A stretch of 64,000 nt of DNA from Pleionea sediminis (GCF_007570825.1 NZ_SUNB01000001.1:2294001-2358000), one strand, 5' to 3'. Positions 1-8,962 are shown, numbered from the stretch's first letter. Notes: generated by a model from the letters alone, not told the origin. Numbers and translations: made by a program.

Positions 1-1
1 A

Positions 2-370
2 CAGGAAAAGCTCATTTTTAGTGAGAAAAACGTTCGAGAGCGTACAGCTCCTGTCGGCTCTATTTATGTTGAAGGTGATGATGTTCCTGCTGCAGCACCT
101 CCTCCGGTTGCTGAGTCAACTGGTCCTAAAGACGGTAAAACAGTTTATTCGACCTATTGTAGTGCTTGTCATGCTGATGGTATAGGTGGAGCTCCGAAGT
201 TCGGAGATGCTTCTGTTTGGAGTTCTCGAGTTGAGGCGAGTGGCATGGAAGGTCTTGTTAGTTCGGTCATAAATGGCAAAGGAATCATGCCTCCAAAAGG
301 CGGCTGTGCGAATTGTTCTGATGATGAGTTGAAAAAAGCAGTTGAGCATATGGTTTCTAGTGCTCAGTAA
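2..370 (+). CDS. cytochrome c5-type monohaem c protein (5' end outside window)
   Basis: The open frame enters from the left edge and stops at 370, so the N-terminus and signal peptide are not visible. The haem site CSACH is coded at 158-172. A GIMPPKGG segment downstream supplies the probable axial methionine (codon 287-289), and a Cys-x-x-Cys pair (GGCANC) follows it. The CSACH, MPPKGG and CANC combination is the signature of cytochrome c5 / c-555 proteins, periplasmic electron carriers feeding terminal oxidases. An Ala/Pro-rich linker (AAAPPPVAES) sits before the haem domain and suggests a tethered or longer form. A strong terminator follows 30 bases downstream. The family call is firm, but the electron partner cannot be told from this window. 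Confidence 0.88.
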   Translation, partial: QEKLIFSEKNVRERTAPVGSIYVEGDDVPAAAPPPVAESTGPKDGKTVYSTYCSACHADGIGGAPKFGDASVWSSRVEASGMEGLVSSVINGKGIMPPKGGCANCSDDELKKAVEHMVSSAQ

Positions 371-401
371 TTTATCTAGAATTATCTGATTCAGTCTCCA
401 G

Positions 402-428
402 AAAAGGCGCAATAAGCGCCTTTTCTTT
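402..428 (+). terminator. rho-independent terminator after cytochrome c5
   Basis: A perfect 9-bp stem (AAAAGGCGC / GCGCCTTTT) with a 5-base loop is followed by a T-rich run. It closes the cytochrome c5 transcript. Confidence 0.9.
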
Positions 429-610
429 TATCTAAAGAAAACCACTCAAATCCATCAAAGTGCCTAAAACTTCTCATTTTTAAAGTTTATTTCTCTTTTT
501 GAGAGACTCGTCACTCAAATTTTAGGTGGTATCGCGTGAAATGCTTATACAAAGCTTGTACTAATTTGACTTGTACAATAGTTCATAACTAAAAACTAGA
601 GTTCAATATC

Positions 611-2923
611 ATGGAAGAACAGAAGATCATTACTTTAGGTAGTAGTGAGGTTCGATTTGATCGAGAAGCTATGCTGCTGTCTTCTAAAAATGGTGAGATA
701 AAGCTCGATAAAAAAGTTTCTTTATTACTAGAATTTTTTTTAGAGCGCCAAGATCGTGTGGTAACACGAGCAGAGCTCATTGAAAATGTTTGGGCAAATA
801 GTTTTGTGTCTAACGATGCAATCAATCGCGCTGTTTCTGTTTTAAGAAAGGCTCTAGGCGGTGCTAAAGATGATTATATCGTTACGATTCCTAAAGTTGG
901 TTATCGATTTACAATTCCTACGCATAAGTCATTTTCCAGTGAATTACACATAAAGAAAGATCTTGAGAACATAACATTAAACTCTATAGATAAAGAAAAT
1001 ACTACGAGTACAGTAGAGGTAGGAAGTTCTTTAACAAAAGTAGATCAAAAAAAATCAAGGCTAAAAGCGTTATCGCTTCAAGGTCGAATCAGCGCTATAT
1101 TTTTCTTTATTTTTGTTGGTCTTACTTCATTTTTTATATGGAACAACCATATTCAAAATACCAACGTTTCTTCCGATAAGGCAATTCATATCGCGGTCAT
1201 GCCATTTCGCGATTTAAGCCAAAAAAGTCCACAAGATCTCTTTACTGCGGGTCTCACTGAGGAAGTTATAAATAACCTTGCTCGAGTTGAAGGAGCCGTT
1301 GTTATTAGGCCGGGAATGTCATATCAGAACGAAGAGTATCAACTAAACTTTAAATCTTTGGCTGAAGATACTAGTGCGAACTATGTTTTAACAGGAAGTG
1401 TTCGTCGTTATTCATCAAAATTTAAAGTCGCTATTCAGTTACTTAATGTGAATACACAAGAGTTGGTCTTTTCAAATATTTTTAACCGAGAACTGTCGGA
1501 CTACTTTTATGTACAAGAGGAGTTAAGTCAGCAAATTAGCTCTGCTTTAAGTTTGTCGTTGGTACATGGTGTAAACCTTTACAGTAAAAATGTCGAGCAT
1601 CTTAGTTTTAAGGCGATTGAAGAGTTAACTATTGCTCGGGCAAGAATAAATAAATTTACGGAACAAGATATTAAAAGTGCGATAGATTCTTTAGAAGACC
1701 TTAATAGACGATTCCCAGACACTGCTGAAATATTAGGGCTACTAGCTTTTGGGAAATTTCAACTCAATAGCAGTACTAATATAGATGTCGATAGTTATTT
1801 AAAGGAAAACATAGCTATGGCAGAGCGAGCAATTAGGCTTGAACCATCCAATACAGATGCTTTATTTACTCTGGCCAATATCTATATTGGATTTCCTGAT
1901 TGGCGCGATCAAGGTTATCAAACCTTAAAAGTCCTTCTAGAAGAAAACCCGGGTAATAAGTCTTTATATATCGGTATGTTATTCAATTTTGGGATTCTTA
2001 ATCCGGATTGTAAAAGTTTAGTCAACTTTGTTGGAATGATTCCCGAAAACATATTCTCCAAAAGGAAACTTGATGCCCTACATTATGTAGTTGCCCCTTG
2101 TTTAGAGAATTCGACTTGGAAATATAAATATGATCGCGGTGAACTAAATTCAGAGATACTTTGGTTTACTTATAAACTATACCTCGCGGGAGATGATTTG
2201 CTATCTGCGGTTAAAAAGATGGCAGAGGATAATCCAAACCCTCGTTATCTGGCAGAGTTTTATGATTATTTACTTTATATTGGAGCTGATCAGTTAGCGG
2301 AAAATACTTACAAGAAAATCAACTCTAACGGAAAAGGAATATGGCGCTTTACCATGGATATGATAGGGTACTTAAATAATGTTGAAGGTACTAGAAAGCC
2401 AGCAGACTATCTCTCTTTCGTAAAGAAAAACTTTCGCAATGCTAGTTTGCCTGGATTTTCTGTTGCTCTAGTTAAGCAAGCGGTTGAACTTGGTGACAAC
2501 AGCATCGTACAGGAATATGTAGAAAACGTTCCTGAGTTTCCCGTGACATTGCAGAATAGAGGTGAATCAGTGGGACTGGCCTACCTTTATTATAGTTTAG
2601 GAAATAAAAATGAAAGCTTTCGTATAGCGAGTGAGTTATCAAGCCTACTTAATAAACAATGGAATAAAGATAAGAAGTCTTACCACTATTGGAATTTTGC
2701 ACCGCTAAGCTTTTTTACTGCTTTATTAAAAGAGGATTTCGCAAGCGCAGAAATGATTCTGAAAGAACGATTTTCAGAAGATTATGAATACTGGTTTTTG
2801 GATTATCGCTCAACAAGTTTTGCCCTGCACTACTGGAGAGATGAACCGGTGGTTAAACGTTATTTAGAAAAGATAAAGTTTGATCAATCTCGAATTCGAG
2901 AAGAGTTTTATAAGAGTTTATAA
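611..2923 (+). CDS. membrane-anchored CadC/ToxR-type transcriptional regulator with TolB-like and TPR regions
   Basis: Residues 1-105 form an OmpR/CadC winged helix, ending in the typical TIPKVGYRF segment. A linker leads to one transmembrane helix at about 160-178, which places the remainder in the periplasm. The periplasmic part opens with a TolB-N-like/FlgO-like domain (AVMPFRDLS near residue 195, then DYVLTGSVR-like text) and continues as a long helical region with TPR character (for example AIRLEPSNTDALFTLANIYI). The layout is that of one-component regulators that bind DNA at the membrane and sense a periplasmic signal. There is no kinase partner or phospho-acceptor requirement. The next gene downstream, a secreted phosphatase, is a plausible target but unproven. 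The start ATG has only a weak ribosome site. The signal sensed is unknown. Confidence 0.85.
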   Translation: MEEQKIITLGSSEVRFDREAMLLSSKNGEIKLDKKVSLLLEFFLERQDRVVTRAELIENVWANSFVSNDAINRAVSVLRKALGGAKDDYIVTIPKVGYRFTIPTHKSFSSELHIKKDLENITLNSIDKENTTSTVEVGSSLTKVDQKKSRLKALSLQGRISAIFFFIFVGLTSFFIWNNHIQNTNVSSDKAIHIAVMPFRDLSQKSPQDLFTAGLTEEVINNLARVEGAVVIRPGMSYQNEEYQLNFKSLAEDTSANYVLTGSVRRYSSKFKVAIQLLNVNTQELVFSNIFNRELSDYFYVQEELSQQISSALSLSLVHGVNLYSKNVEHLSFKAIEELTIARARINKFTEQDIKSAIDSLEDLNRRFPDTAEILGLLAFGKFQLNSSTNIDVDSYLKENIAMAERAIRLEPSNTDALFTLANIYIGFPDWRDQGYQTLKVLLEENPGNKSLYIGMLFNFGILNPDCKSLVNFVGMIPENIFSKRKLDALHYVVAPCLENSTWKYKYDRGELNSEILWFTYKLYLAGDDLLSAVKKMAEDNPNPRYLAEFYDYLLYIGADQLAENTYKKINSNGKGIWRFTMDMIGYLNNVEGTRKPADYLSFVKKNFRNASLPGFSVALVKQAVELGDNSIVQEYVENVPEFPVTLQNRGESVGLAYLYYSLGNKNESFRIASELSSLLNKQWNKDKKSYHYWNFAPLSFFTALLKEDFASAEMILKERFSEDYEYWFLDYRSTSFALHYWRDEPVVKRYLEKIKFDQSRIREEFYKSL

Positions 2924-3102
2924 CCTGTCAGAAAAATAAAAAATAGCACTTGTTATATATTTGTTTTCTTCTAGTGCTCTTCCGATTATTCATAAACTGC
3001 TATTCAGATTTTTAAACTGTTACCTGATTTGTTTTTGCCATCATTAAATAGTTTGCTAGAGATATTTTGCTCGCATTTATACTATTAAAAAAGCTTACAA
3101 AC

Positions 3103-3131
3103 TTGTGATAATTTTGTGACTTTATTGTGAA
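3103..3131 (+). promoter_or_regulatory. three direct TTGTGA repeats with 11-bp period (PHO-box-like)
   Basis: TTGTGA occurs at 3103, 3114 and 3125, exactly 11 bp apart, ending 76 bases before the phosphatase start. Direct 7-bp repeats on an 11-bp pitch are the layout of PhoB and other OmpR-family winged-helix operators. The half-site matches the PHO consensus CTGTCAT only partly. The regulator could be PhoB or the CadC-type protein encoded just upstream. Confidence 0.5.
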
Positions 3132-3206
3132 GCGGAATTGTATTCACTTTTTCGTAATTATTCGCTGCTACTTTTAAATATCTATTAATAAAAAAGGTAT
3201 GGAGCG

Positions 3207-6200
3207 ATGAGACGAGCTAAACGAACAGTGAACTACTTACTGACAAGTTTTCTATTTGTTTTTTCAGTTACTCTATTTTCTGCTGAGATAACAAGAGGGC
3301 CTTATTTAAATCGAGCAACACCGACCGAAATAACCGTTAAATGGCGAACCGATGGCAGAACTGACTCTGTTGTCCGTTACGGTACATCACTGAATAACCT
3401 GGATCGTCGAGCTGAAGTTTCTGGCTCATCAAGAGATCATCGCGTAAAGATACAAGGGCTGAGTCCCAATACAACTTATTATTATTCTGTTGGTAGCAGT
3501 AGCCAAGTTATCGCTGGTGGGAATGATAGTTATCGCTTTGCGACTTCTCCTATTGCTGGAACAGAAAAGCCAACCCGAATATGGGTGATTGGTGATTCTG
3601 GAACAGCTAATAGCAATGCTCGACGTGTGTATAATGCCTATTTAAATTATCCAGGTTCAGAAAACACCGATCTCTGGTTAATGCTGGGTGACAATGCTTA
3701 TAACGATGGTCGGGATTCTGAGTACCAGAGAGCTGTTTTCGATATGTATCCAGAAATGCTTCGCCGTACGACACTTTGGTCTACCCTTGGTAATCACGAT
3801 GGATACTCAGCAGATTCAGGGAACTTATCTGGTCCTTACTATAGTATTTTCAGTTTGCCAAGAAGTGGTGAAGCCGGAGGTTTAGCATCGGGAACCGAAG
3901 CTTATTACTCGTTCGATTATGCAAATATACATTTTGTTTGTTTAGATTCTTATGATACGGATCGTTCGAGTAATGGAGCGATGTTAAATTGGTTGCGTAA
4001 CGACTTAGCGAGCACCAATCAAAAGTGGATAATTGCTTTTTTCCATCACCCTCCTTATTCGAAAGGCTCTCACGATACTGATAATTCTGGGGAATATCGG
4101 TCATTCGATATGCGAGAGAATGCATTGCCAATATTAGAGCAATACGGTGTTGATCTGGTTTTATCGGGTCACAGTCATTCTTATGAGCGCTCTTATTTAA
4201 TTGATGGGCATTATGGACGTTCCGGAACTTTTGGAACCCAACATCTGGTGGACGGTGGCGACGGTCGTACTAATGGTGACGGTGCTTACATTAAAGAGCC
4301 GTTTGCTCCAAACTCGGGTGCTATTTATACCGTTGCTGGTGCTTCTGGAAAAATATCGGGAGTAGGGCGTCACAGGGCCATGTATGCTGCTATCAATGAA
4401 TTAGGCTCTGTTGTTTTAGATGTTAATGGCGATCGTTTGGACATGAAATATTTAAATGATAGCGGCCGTGTTAGAGATTATTTCACCATGTTTAAAGGTG
4501 ATGTTACCGGTGGTGGTGATAACCAGAATAAGGTAATCAAAAAACGCATTGCCAATGGAAATGATGATGTTGAGGAGAGAGCGAATGGCTCCATGTACAT
4601 GAACAGTTCTGATATAGAACTTGTTTATGATAATGGTGACCAAACAGTTGGGTTGCGCTTTACCAATTTAGATATTCCACAAGGTGCGGTTATAGAAACT
4701 GCATATGTTCAATTTACAACGGATGAGACCAACTCAGGCTCGACTAGCGTAACTATTCGAGCACAAGATACTAATGATGCTCCAGCGTTTACTACTGCCG
4801 ACAATGATGTTTCGAGCCGAGCAACCACCAGCGCATCTGTAACATGGTCGCCGAGCGCCTGGAACTTAGTTGGAGAAGCTTCTTCAAATCAGCGGACTCC
4901 TGAGTTAAAGATGTTGATTCAGGAGGTGGTTAATAGAAGTGGATGGCAGTCGGGTAATGATATTGCATTGATCATTTCTGGCTCAGGCGAGCGTACAGCA
5001 GAATCTTTTGATGGCTCGAGTAGCGATGCTGCGCAAATTACTATCGAGTATTCTGTTGATGATGGAACTGGAGATGATGGAACTGGAGATGATGGAACTG
5101 GAGATGATGGAACTGGAGATGATGGTGGTTCTGATGGAGGAGATACGCCAACGTCAACGAATAGTCTTCGTCCTGGCGATACAATGAGTTTTGGTGATCG
5201 TCTTGAATCCAGTAATGGCGCTTTTCGACTCTACTTCCAGGGAGACGGTAATTTAGTATTAAGAGACAGCTCGGGAAGTGCCATGTGGGCTTCTGGAACG
5301 CATAACACTGGTGCTGATCGATTTGTTTTTCAAACTGACAGTAATCTTGTGATTTATGGACCCGACGGTGCTAAGTGGGCTAGCAGTACTGTGGGTGATA
5401 ATGCCGATCGTTTGGTACTAAATAATAACGGTTCCCTTGTTTTATACCGAGGAGTTACTGTTGTTTGGTTTGTTGGTAACAATCCGCCAACAGGAGGTGG
5501 CGATGATGGTGATGATGGAAACGACGGAGATGATGGAAATGGTGATATCGAACCGGTTGGCTCATCGTCAAATTATAGCGGAAATGACAAGTTAAACATT
5601 AGTGTACCGTCTAGTGCACGTTCTGGTGATTTATTAATGTTGTTTCTTAGCCGAACGGATGATCTCTTGCCCATCCGATTAAGTGGATGGACCGCAGGTG
5701 CATCATGTTTTAAAACGAATAATGGACAACGCGAGTGCCACGAAATACCCGACTGCATCCAGCGAGATGGTGACTACTGTATTCGTTTTGATGGGGGAAA
5801 TGGGCGTGATCTGGCTACAGTTGTTTTCTATAAAACATTACAGTCGGGAGATTCTAGAAATTATTCTCTTAATTTGCGTGGTAGTAAACCAAGTTGGGCA
5901 ATCATGACTGCGGTACGTGGTGCGAACAATTCGGATCCCATACGTGACGTTGCTACTGAGTCAAATGATGGATCAAGTGACAGTTTGTTCCCATCGGTTT
6001 ACGGTGAAACCGGAGATATGCTGTTATTATCGATGGCATTTGATGATACGACCGATCGTGACGACTTTAGAGCGCCTAGTGGTATGGAGATGATAGATTT
6101 TACCCGAGGTAGTGATGAGGCTGGCTATTTATATGGCCAACGTCTAACACAGTCAGGTGAAACGGGTTCGAAGAAAACACAAGGACCTGGAGGACCAAAT

Positions 6201-6797
6201 GCGAAAGATGCATTAATTTCATTAACCGTTAAGTCTGGCAGTGGTGGTAATAACAATGGCGTCAGCACTCTGAGAAAACGCATTAACAACGGCAATGATG
6301 ATGTAGAACAACGAGCGAATGGTTCCATGTATATGAACAGTTCTGATATAGAGCTTGTTTATGATAATGGTAATCAAAATGTAGGATTACGTTTTACTAA
6401 TTTGAACCTTCCGCAAGGGGCATCAATTGAAAACGCCTATATTCAGTTTACAACAGATGAAACTAATACAGGTTCTACGAATGTCACCATTCGTGCTCAT
6501 GATGTTAATGATGCTCCACCGTTTACTAATGCGAATAATAATGTTTCCAACCGAACAAAAACGAGTGCCTCTGTTAACTGGAGTCCAGAAACATGGACCG
6601 ATGTTGGTGAGTCATCAACTGAGCAACGCACTCCTAATTTAAAAAATGTGATTCAAGAAGTGGTTAATAGAAGTGGTTGGCAGCCAGGTAATGATCTTGC
6701 ATTGATATTTACGGGCTCAGGCGAGCGAACTGCAGATTCATATGATGGCTCGAGTAGTAATGCTCCGTTAATTCATATCGACTATAAGGCCAATTAA
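3207..6797 (+). CDS. secreted purple-acid-phosphatase-like metallophosphoesterase with bulb-lectin domain and duplicated C-terminal module
   Basis: The signal peptide covers about residues 1-27. A fibronectin-III-like N-terminal domain (29-113) precedes a calcineurin-type metallophosphoesterase (about 123-400) with the metal motifs GDSG, LGDNAY, LGNHD, HHPPYS and GHSHSYE. This is the order found in bacterial purple acid phosphatases. The tail holds a beta-sandwich-like module (446-615, motif NGNDDVEERANGSMYMN), an acidic Gly/Asp repeat linker, a B-lectin domain (about 650-755, DGNLVLRDSS and DSNLVIYGP repeats), a second Gly/Asp linker, a Cys-containing domain of unknown family (about 780-1010), and a near copy of the first module (1023-1194). 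It is most likely an extracellular or surface phosphoesterase with carbohydrate-binding accessories. The substrate is unknown. Confidence 0.88.
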   Translation: MRRAKRTVNYLLTSFLFVFSVTLFSAEITRGPYLNRATPTEITVKWRTDGRTDSVVRYGTSLNNLDRRAEVSGSSRDHRVKIQGLSPNTTYYYSVGSSSQVIAGGNDSYRFATSPIAGTEKPTRIWVIGDSGTANSNARRVYNAYLNYPGSENTDLWLMLGDNAYNDGRDSEYQRAVFDMYPEMLRRTTLWSTLGNHDGYSADSGNLSGPYYSIFSLPRSGEAGGLASGTEAYYSFDYANIHFVCLDSYDTDRSSNGAMLNWLRNDLASTNQKWIIAFFHHPPYSKGSHDTDNSGEYRSFDMRENALPILEQYGVDLVLSGHSHSYERSYLIDGHYGRSGTFGTQHLVDGGDGRTNGDGAYIKEPFAPNSGAIYTVAGASGKISGVGRHRAMYAAINELGSVVLDVNGDRLDMKYLNDSGRVRDYFTMFKGDVTGGGDNQNKVIKKRIANGNDDVEERANGSMYMNSSDIELVYDNGDQTVGLRFTNLDIPQGAVIETAYVQFTTDETNSGSTSVTIRAQDTNDAPAFTTADNDVSSRATTSASVTWSPSAWNLVGEASSNQRTPELKMLIQEVVNRSGWQSGNDIALIISGSGERTAESFDGSSSDAAQITIEYSVDDGTGDDGTGDDGTGDDGTGDDGGSDGGDTPTSTNSLRPGDTMSFGDRLESSNGAFRLYFQGDGNLVLRDSSGSAMWASGTHNTGADRFVFQTDSNLVIYGPDGAKWASSTVGDNADRLVLNNNGSLVLYRGVTVVWFVGNNPPTGGGDDGDDGNDGDDGNGDIEPVGSSSNYSGNDKLNISVPSSARSGDLLMLFLSRTDDLLPIRLSGWTAGASCFKTNNGQRECHEIPDCIQRDGDYCIRFDGGNGRDLATVVFYKTLQSGDSRNYSLNLRGSKPSWAIMTAVRGANNSDPIRDVATESNDGSSDSLFPSVYGETGDMLLLSMAFDDTTDRDDFRAPSGMEMIDFTRGSDEAGYLYGQRLTQSGETGSKKTQGPGGPNAKDALISLTVKSGSGGNNNGVSTLRKRINNGNDDVEQRANGSMYMNSSDIELVYDNGNQNVGLRFTNLNLPQGASIENAYIQFTTDETNTGSTNVTIRAHDVNDAPPFTNANNNVSNRTKTSASVNWSPETWTDVGESSTEQRTPNLKNVIQEVVNRSGWQPGNDLALIFTGSGERTADSYDGSSSNAPLIHIDYKAN
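4543..5050 (+). repeat. first copy of an in-gene duplicated module
   Basis: This stretch codes for residues 446-615 of the phosphatase. It is closely similar at both DNA and protein level to the stretch at 6274-6786, so the module was duplicated within the gene and the two copies now flank the lectin and Cys-containing domains. Confidence 0.85.
5058..5117 (+). repeat. four perfect tandem 15-bp units in a Gly/Asp linker
   Basis: GATGATGGAACTGGA is repeated four times without a mismatch and encodes a repeated DDGTG linker. The unit is a multiple of three, so gain or loss of copies keeps the frame and only changes linker length. Confidence 0.95.
6274..6786 (+). repeat. second copy of the in-gene duplicated module
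   Basis: Codes for residues 1023-1194 and pairs with 4543-5050. Shared blocks include NGNDD, ANGSMYMNSSDIELVYDNG and TGSGERTA-like text. Confidence 0.85.
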
Positions 6798-6815
6798 CAA
6801 GAAAAAACTTGTCTT

Positions 6816-6847
6816 AAAGTGCCTTTCAATTTAGGGAGGCACTTTTA
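6816..6847 (+). terminator. rho-independent terminator after the phosphatase gene
   Basis: Arms AAAGTGCCT (6816-6824) and AGGCACTTT (6837-6845) form a perfect 9-bp stem, followed by a short T/A tract. Confidence 0.75.
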
Positions 6848-7019
6848 AATATAAACAAACTAATATTTATATTTAAAAGTGTATTGTTTTTGAGGCAAGG
6901 TCGCTTTATTTGTTAGTTCGGAGATGTCATATTAAAAAGTTGAGGAGCCGGTGCATTTCTTCTTTTGCTAATAGTTCCTCGATTACTTAACGTTTTTATC
7001 TGTTTGAAAGGAGCACTTG

Positions 7020-7853
7020 ATGAGTCAGTATAAAGTCGCTGTATTTTTATGCCTTTTTATTATGATTCCATCGGTATCAGGACATGGTACTGCTCATACC
7101 CGTATCGAAGTCATCAATAAGGAAATTGCAAAAGACGAAGATAATGCCGAATTATATTTAAAAAGAGGACGCGTGTACGCTGATACTCGTCATTGGGAAG
7201 ATGCCATTAATGATTTCAAAAAAACCAAACAGCTCGACCCTAACTTTATAGATGCAGACTTCTGGCTGGGCGTCGTTTACTTTGAGTCGGGTAAGTTGAA
7301 TAAAGCAAAGAATTATCTAGAGTCTTACCTGAAAATAAAACCGAACGCAGCACAGCCCCTTTTATATTATGCGAGGCTTCATGCCAAGTTAGGTCAGAAT
7401 TCAGCTGCGGAGATGTATTTTGATAAAGCAATTACAGCATGGGAAGTGAAATATCCTGAGTTATATATTGAGCGTGCTCGGCATATGCTTAAATCTAAAC
7501 CGCTACGCTTCTCTCTAATTGAGAAAGGATTGGCAGAAGGCGTTCAAGAAGTTGGAAAAGTAGTCAGTCTCATTGATGAGCTAATAAGAATAAGCATGCA
7601 GGCTAAGAAATATGAACGAGCGATTTATTGGATGGCTCAGTGGCCTGATTCTTATAAAAAAACTCCGTTAGGACTCTCAAAGTTGGCGGGAGTATATGAG
7701 TTGAATGGGGACTATGATATTGCGCTTGCTACTTATCAAAAATGTTTGGATGCGATTAATAAGCTTCCACAGCATCGCCAAAATGTTGTAGCAATTACAG
7801 AACTATCCAATCAAGCTAAGAACGCGATTCGTAAAATTCGTAAAAGTCACTAA
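7020..7853 (+). CDS. secreted or periplasmic TPR-repeat protein
   Basis: The ATG at 7020 is preferred over the in-frame TTG at 7017 because AAGGAG (7008-7013) lies six bases upstream of it. A short signal peptide ends near SVSG|HGTAH. About three tetratricopeptide repeats follow (for example DNAELYLKRGRVYADTRHWE, then DPNFIDADFWLGVVYFESG), with a weaker C-terminal repeat around NGDYDIALATYQKCL. TPRs are protein-interaction scaffolds and there is no catalytic domain. The His-rich start HGTAHTRIEV resembles TPR proteins found next to exported phosphatases and haemolysin-like genes, but I cannot name a partner. It could act with the phosphatase upstream, from which it is separated by a terminator. 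Confidence 0.75.
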   Translation: MSQYKVAVFLCLFIMIPSVSGHGTAHTRIEVINKEIAKDEDNAELYLKRGRVYADTRHWEDAINDFKKTKQLDPNFIDADFWLGVVYFESGKLNKAKNYLESYLKIKPNAAQPLLYYARLHAKLGQNSAAEMYFDKAITAWEVKYPELYIERARHMLKSKPLRFSLIEKGLAEGVQEVGKVVSLIDELIRISMQAKKYERAIYWMAQWPDSYKKTPLGLSKLAGVYELNGDYDIALATYQKCLDAINKLPQHRQNVVAITELSNQAKNAIRKIRKSH

Positions 7854-7998
7854 CTTTGTTAAAAGAATAAGGATGATTAATTAAAGGTTGTTTCGGTTAA
7901 AAGCTTAAATTGAGAGCTTGCTCTTTTACTCTAATGATAAATATATTCGTGCTAAAAGCATTGCCTATCTCAAGCTGAGAGTTTTCGGTTTGTTATAA

Positions 7999-8022
7999 AA
8001 GCGAACAAGTGTTACGAAATTA
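7999..8022 (+). repeat. 24-bp repeat, copy A (core AACAAGTGTT)
   Basis: Shares 22 of 24 positions with 8221-8244, including GCGAACA(A/C)GTGTTACGAA. Likely a regulator binding site or a relic of a short duplication. Confidence 0.7.
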
Positions 8023-8220
8023 AAATAATCTAAAGTGTTATTCCGAATATAAGATTGAATTAAATCTTTTTACTATTTGTTTAACGGACATTTCTCTCTT
8101 TTATAGAATTAAATACCTGTATATCTAAATAAAATTTCATTTGAATTAATTTTTAAGATCAAAAAACACTTGCTTTAACTCCGAAAGAGATAGTTTGCTT
8201 CAATACATTTATAACTTTTT

Positions 8221-8244
8221 AAGCGAACACGTGTTACGAATTTA
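8221..8244 (+). repeat. 24-bp repeat, copy B (palindromic core AACACGTGTT)
   Basis: The centre AACACGTGTT is a perfect 10-bp palindrome. Copy A has one change in this core. The two copies are 222 bp apart in the same orientation. Confidence 0.7.
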
Positions 8245-8303
8245 TGTGTTTACATGCCAATAGAAGTAGAGCTTTTTTTAAGCTGTATATTTCGAAGTGT
8301 GAA

Positions 8304-8375
8304 TGCAAATACAATAGGGTTAGGCGAGTTGGTTATAGTTGTATTTGCAGTTGCATGAGTTTTTTTGTTTTTTTA
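8304..8375 (+). terminator. long-loop hairpin followed by T-runs, possible terminator of a small RNA
   Basis: TGCAAATACAA (8304-8314) and TTGTATTTGCA (8339-8349) are perfect inverted copies around a 24-base loop. Nine bases later come two runs of seven T or more (8359-8375). It is 450 bases past the last coding region, so if it terminates anything it may be an unannotated transcript. It could instead be an operator. Confidence 0.35.
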
Positions 8376-8933
8376 ATCGGCTAAATAAGAATTCATGCTT
8401 TGCAAATGTGAAAGTTATTTGACGAAAAGTATCACCGTTTTACCTGCCGTCTACTACACGCGAAAAATTAAAACAAGAGTTTAAAAATGTAAACTTTATA
8501 TATTGAGTTTTTAAAAATTCAATGTTGTAATATTTTGATGCGGAACAAAAACACATAAGATGTTTTTTCTATCTCATTATTTTTTAACTTATATGTTGTA
8601 AAAAAATTATTTCGGTATTGGCTTTTTATACTTTTTGGGGTTTCAGTATTTTAATCTAACACTTGATGTTAAAAATATTTTTGAGAATAGATTGGTAGGC
8701 TTTTTGAGAGGCGAGTCTGAGGGAGGTTTTTAACGCCCGTTGTTTCTTTTATTGATCACTCCACAATAAGATTTATAAAAAGTACACAAAAAAGGATATC
8801 GAAATTAACGATGACTCTGAGTGTTCATGATGATATTGAATTGGCGATACGAAGAGCGTTGGTTTAAGGTTTTTCTCATTTGAAGAAAGTTTGGTCATTG
8901 ATTGTTACTTTTATGCGGATTTTAAAAAGTAAA

Positions 8934-8962
8934 TTGAAAAATGATTAGGCAAGGGGTGCAAT
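8934..8962 (+). promoter_or_regulatory. possible sigma-70 promoter for the ketosynthase cassette
   Basis: TTGAAA (8934-8939), a 17-base spacer and TGCAAT (8957-8962) approximate the -35/-10 pair. The inferred start would give a leader of about 58 bases containing the tandem repeat. Confidence 0.35.

Noticed and set aside
3103-3131. CRP/cAMP binding site
   Set aside because: TGTGA is repeated in direct orientation; a CRP site needs TGTGA followed by inverted TCACA.
4452-4643. Antisense frames within the phosphatase gene and many similar ones elsewhere
   Set aside because: They lie opposite or inside well-supported genes, lack family motifs and have no ribosome sites.
5058-5117. CRISPR-like repeat array
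   Set aside because: Units are 15 bp, back to back without spacers, and lie inside a coding frame. The 13-bp units at 8985-9020 fail for the same reason of having no spacers.
8810-8866. Short peptide frame (MTLSVHDDIELAIRRALV) in the long gap
   Set aside because: Only 18 codons with no convincing ribosome site and no known family; not enough to call a gene.
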